A model generated the notes under the pieces. The model made no database searches, was not told the DNA's origin, and saw nothing but the letters and a program-made list of their open reading frames with translations. The translations under genes and the position numbers were made by a program. This document shows, in pieces, positions 9,173 through 10,563 of a stretch of 10,563 nt of DNA. The DNA is from Baffinella frigidus (taxonomy: Eukaryota; Cryptophyceae; Cryptomonadales; Baffinellaceae), in the NCBI GenBank assembly GCA_026770585.1, contig MU647182.1, positions 23,145 through 33,707 on the forward strand, in the 5' to 3' direction. The first letter of the stretch is position 1, and the number at the start of each line of letters is the position of its first letter.

Positions 9173-10156
9173 CAAGGGGTGCGCGCGGCGTGGACCTGCT
9201 CTGGCGGAGGGCGCCCTGCGCGGCCTTCTCGCGCACCTCACGTGCTCTCTTCTTCCGCTCCAGCTCCTCCTCCGTCGTGCGCGACTGCGCGGGCGCCTGT
9301 TTTGGGGAGTAGGGTTTAGGTCCTTAACGTTCTTCGAGCTCCCAACATAGGCGGACACCGGGACTTATCCTGCAGAAAGGCCATGCTCCCTTTCGGATCA
9401 CATCAGGCCCCCGGGTTTAGGGTTGAGGGTGTAGGGCTCCCGGGTTACACGGCAACCACGCCAGAGGGATCGAAACATCCACTTTTGACGTCTTTCAGGG
9501 GAAATCCCTTGAACTGTTAAGTCAACGACGCCAGATCTGGCGTGGATCTGGCGTCGGTTTCCCATGACCCCTCTGGCGTGGAAATTTGACGGGTGTGAGC
9601 CACCACCCCTGGACTAACTCGAGAATAGTCTGGTGAACCCGAGGGAAGCAGAGCTTAATCTCCATACAAGTATTAATTAATTGCTCTTGGGCAACGAAAA
9701 TTACTACACGATTAGCTTATAAAAGTAGTAGTAGAGCATCCGTGTAGTAAATTTCGTTACGCCAAAAGCAATTAATTAATACTTGTATGGAGATGAAGCT
9801 AGGAGGAGGGCGCGGACCGCGTCTGGGGCGGGCTCGGTGGCGTTAGGGTTTAGGGTTTAGGGTTTAGGGTTTAGGGTTTAGGGTTTAGGGTAGGGGGGGG
9901 GGCGCGCTGCCTCCATGTTCGGGGGAGCAGCATGGGGCGAGCTTTCAAACTTATACCAACCTACTATCAGCCGAATAACACATAGAGCGGGGTGGAGGGA
10001 GGAGGGCACGGATAGGAGGAGGGCACGGATGGGAGGGGGGAGGGGGGTGTAGACCGCGTAAGGGGCGGGCTCGGCGGAGTTGGGGTTGGCGATCTGGATC
10101 TGCACGCCAGAATCGTCGATCTCTTGCCGCGCCACCCGCCGCTTCGCTTGCTCATC
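2415..10156 (-). CDS. Seven-exon gene model, C-terminal part of an Mcm10-like replication protein (partial, 5' end outside window)
   Basis: Seven open exons on the minus strand join through GT-AG introns with compatible phases at all six junctions (0/0, 0/2, 2/0, 0/2, 2/0, 0/0), giving 232 residues and a TAA stop. What is seen: a charged helical middle (exons A to C), then a cysteine-rich end with C, CxxC, C and H in exon D and [12 protein letters not shown] in exon E. From family knowledge: Mcm10 proteins, which support replicative helicase activation and bind DNA and polymerase alpha in the nucleus, end in a zinc region with a CCCH-like part followed by a KRFF-C-x-C-type part. The match is by eye. 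Mcm10 is usually several hundred residues long, so the OB-fold core would lie right of the window. Introns would be 758, 550, 3233, 787, 1543 and 172 bp. A decayed gene copy is possible, because one expected zinc ligand is missing and exon ends are repeatedly duplicated. I chose the boundaries by eye, so phase agreement is supportive but not independent. Confidence 0.62.
2531..2680 (+). repeat. TG and GA/GGGA microsatellite in the D-E intron
   Basis: (TG)n to about 2590, then GGGAGAGGGAGG units and (GA)n to about 2680. It fills most of the 172-bp intron; on the transcribed strand it is a long CT tract before the exon E acceptor. Confidence 0.9.
2698..2868 (-). CDS. Exon D (57 codons), Mcm10-like zinc region part 1
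   Basis: Acceptor AACCAG, preceded by CCCTAAACCCTGAACCCC. The exon begins [18 protein letters not shown], then [10 protein letters not shown], with C31, C36xxC39, C49 and H56 as candidate zinc ligands ([11 protein letters not shown] ... [11 protein letters not shown]), and ends at donor CCCG/GTCTGT in phase 0. This arrangement, a charged helix with KM before a CxxC and a later C and H, is the feature that suggests the Mcm10 C-terminal domain. Two copies of its first 23-24 codons lie upstream at 2952-3022 and 3091-3162. Confidence 0.68.
2872..2907 (+). repeat. Telomere-like repeat before the exon D acceptor
   Basis: GGTTTGGGGTTCAGGGTTTA; on the transcribed strand it gives CTAAACCC about 20 nt before the AG, where a branch site would be expected. 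A similar block precedes the D'' copy at 3166-3190. Confidence 0.8.
2952..3022 (-). pseudogene. Copy of exon D 5' half (D')
   Basis: Acceptor GAGCAG then [18 protein letters not shown] and MATKM. Against exon D the first 23 codons carry 11 base changes, all silent; the next codon is Lys instead of Glu and similarity ends. The zinc half is absent. Confidence 0.65.
3091..3162 (-). pseudogene. Copy of exon D 5' half (D'')
   Basis: Acceptor AAATAG directly after CCCTAAACCCT. Over 24 codons it differs from exon D by six silent changes and one conservative one (Val to Leu). The frame stays open past the end of similarity, towards the D' acceptor. It could be a live alternative exon or a duplicate. 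Confidence 0.65.
3252..3413. mobile_element. 162-bp inverted-repeat element
   Basis: ATGCGAAAAGCTAACG at the left pairs with CGTCAGCGTTTTGCAT at the right, and inner CCTACGGTAGG / CCTACCGTAGG and CCTCCTACGAC / GTCGTAGGAGG arms also pair. No clear target duplication. It has the same length as the palindrome at 6721-6882. Confidence 0.7.
3498..3604. mobile_element. 107-bp inverted-repeat element
   Basis: GTATCCCTTAAGTGGCGAG (3498-3516) is mirrored exactly at 3586-3604; TA lies inside both ends. An extra copy of its first 15 bases sits directly upstream at 3479-3493. An inner hairpin GGCGGTC/GACCGCC is at 3515-3534. Confidence 0.75.
3931..4072 (-). pseudogene. Two worn exon C fragments
   Basis: 4038-4072 reads [13 protein letters not shown] and then meets a stop; 3931-3960 reads [13 protein letters not shown]. 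Together they look like one exon C copy split by the CCTACGGTAGG-bearing segment 3961-4037. Confidence 0.5.
4243..4306 (-). pseudogene. Exon C copy lacking the acceptor
   Basis: [20 protein letters not shown] is fully preserved with donor CAG/GTCGCC; the only two base changes against exon C are silent (GAA/GAG and CTT/CTC). The 5' side breaks at 4306 and joins GAGAATAGTC-type sequence that also flanks two transposon copies elsewhere in the window. Confidence 0.6.
4412..4484 (-). CDS. Exon C (1 nt + 24 codons)
   Basis: Acceptor ACGCAG; one base completes the Ala codon left by exon B, then [20 protein letters not shown] and LAKQ, donor CAG/GTCGCA in phase 0. Joined to exon D the helix continues [14 protein letters not shown]. 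In Mcm10 a charged helix of this kind precedes the C-terminal zinc region (family knowledge). Copies occur at 4243-4306, 4613-4644, 4763-4797, 4883-4907 and, more worn, at 4038-4072 and 3931-3960. Confidence 0.62.
4613..4644 (-). pseudogene. Exon C acceptor-end fragment
   Basis: ACGCAG acceptor and the first codons (AKVSTEEG) are kept, then the copy breaks off into unrelated sequence. The flanking GCACCCCGAACGCAG is shared with the copies at 4484 and 4907. Confidence 0.6.
4666..4858 (+). repeat. TATGTG / TTTATG hexamer microsatellite
   Basis: (TATGTG)n from about 4681 to 4732, then TTTATG and TTTATT variants, broken by an exon C fragment at 4763-4797, and grading into TTTAGG at 4855. Confidence 0.9.
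4763..4797 (-). pseudogene. Exon C internal fragment in the TATGTG microsatellite
   Basis: A piece matching EGMRALEQ with a few substitutions lies between two stretches of the TTTATG/TATGTG microsatellite, as an island with no splice sites. Confidence 0.5.
4858..5060 (+). repeat. Telomere-like array in the B-C intron
   Basis: TTTAGG and TTTGGG variants, an exon C fragment, then a perfect TTTAGGG run of about eight units (about 4996-5051). Further arrays at 5128-5195 separate the exon B fragments. Confidence 0.9.
4883..4907 (-). pseudogene. Exon C acceptor-end fragment beside a telomere-like array
   Basis: Acceptor [14 protein letters not shown], then GGAAACCCCAAACC. Its acceptor is preceded by CCTAAACCCAAACCC. 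Confidence 0.6.
5087..5124 (-). pseudogene. Exon B donor-end fragment, copy 3
   Basis: About 38 bases from [12 protein letters not shown] onward, with donor GTAACC followed by CCCAGACCCTAAACGC. The other side joins a telomere-like array directly at 5125. Confidence 0.6.
5199..5226 (-). pseudogene. Exon B donor-end fragment, copy 2
   Basis: The last 28 bases of exon B (LASMFPEI codons) with donor GTAACC running directly into CCCTAAACC. The other side joins an AAGAAGAAG-type tract (5227-5249 on plus). Confidence 0.6.
5272..5360 (-). CDS. Exon B (29 codons + 2 nt)
   Basis: The acceptor GGGCAG follows CTTAAACCCCACACCC. The exon reads [19 protein letters not shown] then [10 protein letters not shown] and ends GC/GTATCC in phase 2. 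The first base of exon C completes an Ala codon. Basic helical start, then a hydrophobic LASMFPEI patch. At least five further copies of the acceptor half lie upstream and two copies of the donor half lie downstream, so this is the only copy here that has both ends. Confidence 0.6.
5461..5676 (-). pseudogene. Exon B acceptor-half copy split by an inserted element
   Basis: AVKRAR (5659-5676, acceptor CACCAG) and REAVGEEK (about 5461-5479) are the two halves of an exon-B copy, separated by the inverted-repeat element at 5480-5658. Removing the element restores the order seen in the other copies. Confidence 0.6.
5480..5658. mobile_element. 179-bp inverted-repeat element inside an exon B copy
   Basis: CCACACGAGGC ... 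GCCTCGTGTGG ends are exact inverts, followed inward by a GCGAACAGAATAAA pair. An inner stem GTCGCGG/CCGCGAC is present. It splits an exon B copy. Confidence 0.75.
5714..5806 (+). repeat. 31-bp tandem repeat, three copies
   Basis: GGGTGTTTTTGATGATATTT units start at 5714, 5745 and 5776. Relatives occur singly near 6058 and 6167. Confidence 0.85.
5822..5859 (-). pseudogene. Exon B acceptor-half copy ([13 protein letters not shown])
   Basis: Acceptor CGGCAG then [13 protein letters not shown]. Unlike the others, the sequence before this acceptor is not telomere-like but the exon-F-like repeat at 5881-5943. Confidence 0.55.
5881..5943 (-). other. Exon-like repeat F, copy 1
   Basis: The sequence after the acceptor-like TTTCTACAG is shared with 9331-9369: about 40 conserved bases plus the upstream AGCATGGCCTTTCT. 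One frame reads [16 protein letters not shown]. It is not needed to close the phases of the gene model, so it may be an alternative exon, an exon of a relative, or a repeat. Confidence 0.35.
6086..6127 (-). pseudogene. Exon B acceptor-half copy ([14 protein letters not shown])
   Basis: Acceptor CACCAG preceded by CCCTAAACCCTAC, then [14 protein letters not shown] in an open frame. It resembles exon B for about 13 codons and then diverges. Confidence 0.6.
6242..6330 (+). repeat. 89-bp repeat, inverted copy at 8102-8189
   Basis: The two copies are opposite in orientation and roughly 90% alike by eye. Each has a central ACCGGT hairpin; in the 8102 copy GCGTGACCGGTCACGC is a perfect 16-bp palindrome. 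Confidence 0.75.
6362..6396 (-). pseudogene. Exon B acceptor-half copy, diverged
   Basis: Acceptor AAACAG after CCTCAACCCCTAA, then [14 protein letters not shown] copy of its inner part recurs at 6205-6236 within a 38-bp direct repeat (6199-6236 and 6341-6378). Confidence 0.5.
6523..6615 (+). mobile_element. Worn half copy of the 162-bp palindrome family
   Basis: AGGGTAACGTCCTGAAAAC, a variant TTAGGCCTACAGTATTGCC and GGCTCCTAGGACC follow the order of the left arm at 6721-6800. No matching right arm. Confidence 0.65.
6648..6687 (-). pseudogene. Exon B acceptor-half copy with stop
   Basis: Acceptor GGGCAG, then AVKKAK, an in-frame TGA and EAVGEEK. The stop marks it as a dead copy. Confidence 0.55.
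6721..6882. mobile_element. 162-bp near-perfect palindrome in a CCCTAAA stretch
   Basis: Arms of 71 bp (ATAGGG...GGCCGAG) match at 69 positions around a 20-bp loop. TA flanks it at 6719-6720 and 6883-6884. The flanks are AAACCCTAAACC and AACCCTAAG. Arms carry CCTACCGTAGG. A half-length worn relative lies at about 6523-6615. Confidence 0.85.
6959..7095. mobile_element. Palindromic element centred on GGATCC
   Basis: AGCCCTC (6962) pairs with GAGGGCT (7093), GGCTCAAACAGTGCCCTG with its mirror, and GGTCGGATCCGACC sits at the centre (7021-7034). A worn relative of one arm is at about 7283-7325. No sure target duplication. Confidence 0.7.
7131..7220 (+). repeat. 90-bp direct repeat, unit 1 (empty site)
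   Basis: Begins TACCTGCTGGTAATCCGTCA and ends GCCAAGTCCTCTCAC. It matches 7494-7570 plus 7719-7727, with only one AAGT (7208-7211) where unit 2 carries the family II element. A third partial copy starts near 7803. Confidence 0.8.
7494..7570 (+). repeat. 90-bp direct repeat, unit 2 (occupied)
   Basis: Same sequence as 7131-7211, interrupted at AAGT by the element at 7571-7714; it resumes with AAGTCCTCT after the element. Confidence 0.8.
7571..7714. mobile_element. 144-bp foldback transposon, family II
   Basis: TCATCTCG...CGAGATGA with inverted arms through AACTGAATCAGTTCC. Flanked by AAGT at 7567-7570 and 7715-7718. Its internal sequence differs from family I, but the TCATCTC end and 4-bp duplication are shared. 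Confidence 0.85.
7869..7931 (-). pseudogene. Second copy of exon H
   Basis: Acceptor CCACAG and [13 protein letters not shown] are conserved, again after CCCGAAACCCGACACCCGA-type sequence. An 11-base insertion adds GGSG-type residues, and the downstream donor context becomes a run of ten G. It could be an alternative exon or a dead copy. Confidence 0.45.
8102..8189 (-). repeat. 88-bp repeat, inverted copy of 6242-6330
   Basis: Carries the perfect palindrome GCGTGACCGGTCACGC and the flanking GCCGGCGGGGCTGTTC. It may be a small non-coding mobile element. Confidence 0.75.
8238..8378. mobile_element. 141-bp foldback transposon, family I copy 2
   Basis: Same length and termini as the copies at 1706 and 9656; about five substitutions separate it from the latter by my count. 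Flanked by AGTC at 8234-8237 and 8379-8382. It lies in the H-B intron. Confidence 0.9.
8449..8477 (-). repeat. Short CCGTAAA / CCCTAAA array, opposite orientation
   Basis: Three CCGTAAA units and one CCCTA; one of only two telomere-like stretches with the C-rich strand on plus (the other flanks 6721-6882). Confidence 0.7.
8594..8645 (-). CDS. Exon H (17 codons + 1 nt), glycine-rich
   Basis: The acceptor CCACAG follows CCCGAAACCCGAAACC. The exon starts with one base that completes the Arg codon of exon A, then reads [17 protein letters not shown] to a donor GTGCAG placed inside a run of seven G. Its length (52 nt) is what is needed to connect the phase-2 end of exon A to the phase-0 start of exon B. 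The exact donor is the weakest boundary of the model. A second copy lies at 7869-7931. Confidence 0.45.
8715..8819 (-). pseudogene. Interrupted copy of exon A
   Basis: The copy keeps the donor (AGCAG/GTTTCT) and REVREKAAQ but is split by roughly 35-40 bp of AT-rich sequence (about 8739-8773). It is flanked on the distal side by ATTCAATATATAC, the same junction as in the neighbouring copy at 8899-8951, so the two were probably duplicated together with their microsatellite flank. Confidence 0.55.
8899..8951 (-). pseudogene. Partial copy of exon A, donor end
   Basis: This repeats the last 50 or so bases of exon A including the donor (AGCAG/GTCTAC). Its differences from exon A over [16 protein letters not shown] are the third positions of the first two codons, both silent. 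The acceptor half is missing: at about 8952 the sequence turns into an ATTCAA-plus-AT microsatellite. Confidence 0.6.
8960..9171 (+). repeat. AT / ATAC microsatellite in the A-H intron
   Basis: Long (AT)n stretches with ATAC islands. Smaller AT tracts lie at 8529-8547 and 8826-8852, and 10497-10563 closes the window with another. Confidence 0.9.
9196..9296 (-). CDS. Exon A (33 codons + 2 nt)
   Basis: The acceptor AAACAG is preceded by CCTAAACCCTACTCC, a telomere-like lead-in. The exon reads [19 protein letters not shown] and continues [14 protein letters not shown], a strongly charged predicted helix, and ends in phase 2 at AGCAG/GTCCAC. Two further copies of its 3' part lie downstream in the same intron. 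The 2-nt overhang is completed by the single first base of exon H to give Arg. I do not recognise a named domain; coiled-coil or helical linker is the plain reading. Confidence 0.55.
9331..9369 (-). other. Exon-like repeat F, copy 2
   Basis: Same block as 5881-5943, preceded by TTTCTGCAG. The [13 protein letters not shown] frame here has a stop immediately upstream (TAA), so that frame cannot be entered through this acceptor. No donor gives a length divisible by three. Confidence 0.35.
9456..9581. mobile_element. 126-bp inverted-repeat element
   Basis: CCACGCCAGAGGG at the left is mirrored at 9569-9581. Inside lies the palindrome ACGCCAGATCTGGCGT, so the terminal motif GCCAGA recurs as an inner hairpin. 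Confidence 0.6.
9656..9796. mobile_element. 141-bp foldback transposon, family I copy 3
   Basis: Flanked by AGCT at 9652-9655 and 9797-9800. It lies in the G-A intron. The arms pair over most of their length, so a transcript would form a long hairpin. Confidence 0.9.
9843..9895 (+). repeat. Perfect TTTAGGG array fused to an exon G fragment
   Basis: About seven perfect units begin directly where the exon G fragment (9818-9843, NATEPAPDA with donor GTCCGC) stops, and end in a G run at 9892-9902. Confidence 0.85.
10055..10156 (-). CDS. Exon G (34 codons)
   Basis: Acceptor CCCCAG precedes the exon and the preceding intron holds CCCTAAACCCCACACC. It reads [17 protein letters not shown] and ends at donor GTCTAC after ...PAPYA, phase 0 at both ends. 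It is basic and helical in its first half; I recognise no domain. Fragments of the same exon lie on both sides, at 9818-9843 (donor end) and near 10205-10240 and 10325-10343 (acceptor end). An upstream exon must exist outside the window, because there is no start codon here preceded by a plausible leader. Confidence 0.55.
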
Positions 10157-10159
10157 CTG

Positions 10160-10345
10160 GGGGTGTGGGGTTTAGGGCTTAGGGCTTAGGGCTTGAGGAA
10201 CGGCAAGGCGGGTTGAACGTCTGGATCTCCTGCCTCTCGGGATACTACCCCGTGTAGGATGACCGGAGTGACTTTACACGGTCACGTCTTCTATATCTCC
10301 TTATAGTTAACGTCTCTATCTCCTGCTGCTTCGCTTGCTCATCCT
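10160..10345 (-). pseudogene. Fragments of exon G upstream of exon G
   Basis: At 10343 acceptor GGCAG starts DEQAKQQEI, and at about 10205-10240 a RQEIQT-like piece follows. Both match exon G's first third with changes. TTTAGGGCTTAGGGCTTAG at 10169-10195 separates them from exon G. Confidence 0.45.
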
Positions 10346-10369
10346 GCCGGCCACGACACGTTAGGTTTG

Positions 10370-10454
10370 CAGTTGTACAGTTGTACAGTTGTACAGTTGT
10401 ACAGTTGTACAGTTGTACAGTTGTACAGTTGTACAGTTGTACAGTTGTACAGTT
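10370..10454 (+). repeat. 8-bp tandem repeat CAGTTGTA, about ten units
   Basis: Perfect period of 8 over 85 bp. It ends at an exon-like GCGATCGACGA with acceptor GGCAG (10447-10458 region) that recalls the start of exon D. Confidence 0.9.
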
Positions 10455-10514
10455 CGCCGTCGTCGATCGCCTGCCTACCTCCCCGCGGCATATCTATCTA
10501 TCTATCTATATATA

Positions 10515-10563
<49 letters not shown>

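Noticed and set aside
8551-9358. Several YIYIYI or IYIYIC frames
   Set aside because: AT microsatellite translation; the coding-like ends are exon A copies read on either strand.
9878-10135. Minus frame starting at an internal Met in exon G
   Set aside because: The frame is part of exon G, which has a better acceptor upstream; past the donor it runs into GC-rich intron and a telomere-like array.

Overview
The window looks like nuclear DNA of a eukaryote whose telomere repeat is of the TTTAGGG (Arabidopsis) type. Land plants, many green algae and several protist lineages share this repeat, so the organism cannot be named; dense microsatellites and short GC-rich exons fit an alga or other protist better than a land plant. 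No prokaryotic operon, rRNA, tRNA or CRISPR array is visible.

The main reading is one split gene on the minus strand. Seven short open exons (G 10156-10055, A 9296-9196, H 8645-8594, B 5360-5272, C 4484-4412, D 2868-2698, E 2525-2415) can be joined through GT-AG introns with all six junctions phase-compatible, giving 232 codons plus stop. The last three exons spell a C-terminal zinc region ([14 protein letters not shown], then [13 protein letters not shown]) that resembles replication factor Mcm10. The N-terminal part and any OB-fold domain would lie beyond the right edge.

The introns are unusual. They are full of TTTAGGG-like arrays, so the pre-mRNA carries CCCTAAA, often running straight into the acceptor AG or straight out of the donor GT. 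Around each exon lie extra copies of that exon's end, several with their own acceptor and telomere-like lead-in. The best-preserved copies differ almost only at synonymous positions.

The introns and 3' flank also hold many small foldback elements. Three 141-bp copies of one family and one 144-bp relative share termini and make 4-bp target duplications; unoccupied versions of three of the four sites are present in this window. A 162-bp near-perfect palindrome sits in a telomere-like CCCTAAA stretch with a TA duplication. Other inverted-repeat elements lie at 2120-2292, 3252-3413, 3498-3604, 5480-5658, 6959-7095 and 9456-9581.

Layout: 1-2414 is gene-free 3' flank (telomere-like array, TTTCGGG-rich minisatellite, GA composite satellite, foldback elements). 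2415-4500 holds exons E, D, C and copies. 4500-5400 has a TATGTG microsatellite, the longest perfect internal telomere-like arrays and exon B. 5400-8590 is the large H-B intron with exon-B copies and elements. 8590-10160 has exons H, A, G, long AT microsatellites and two elements. 10160-10563 has further exon-G fragments, an 8-bp tandem repeat and an AT tract.
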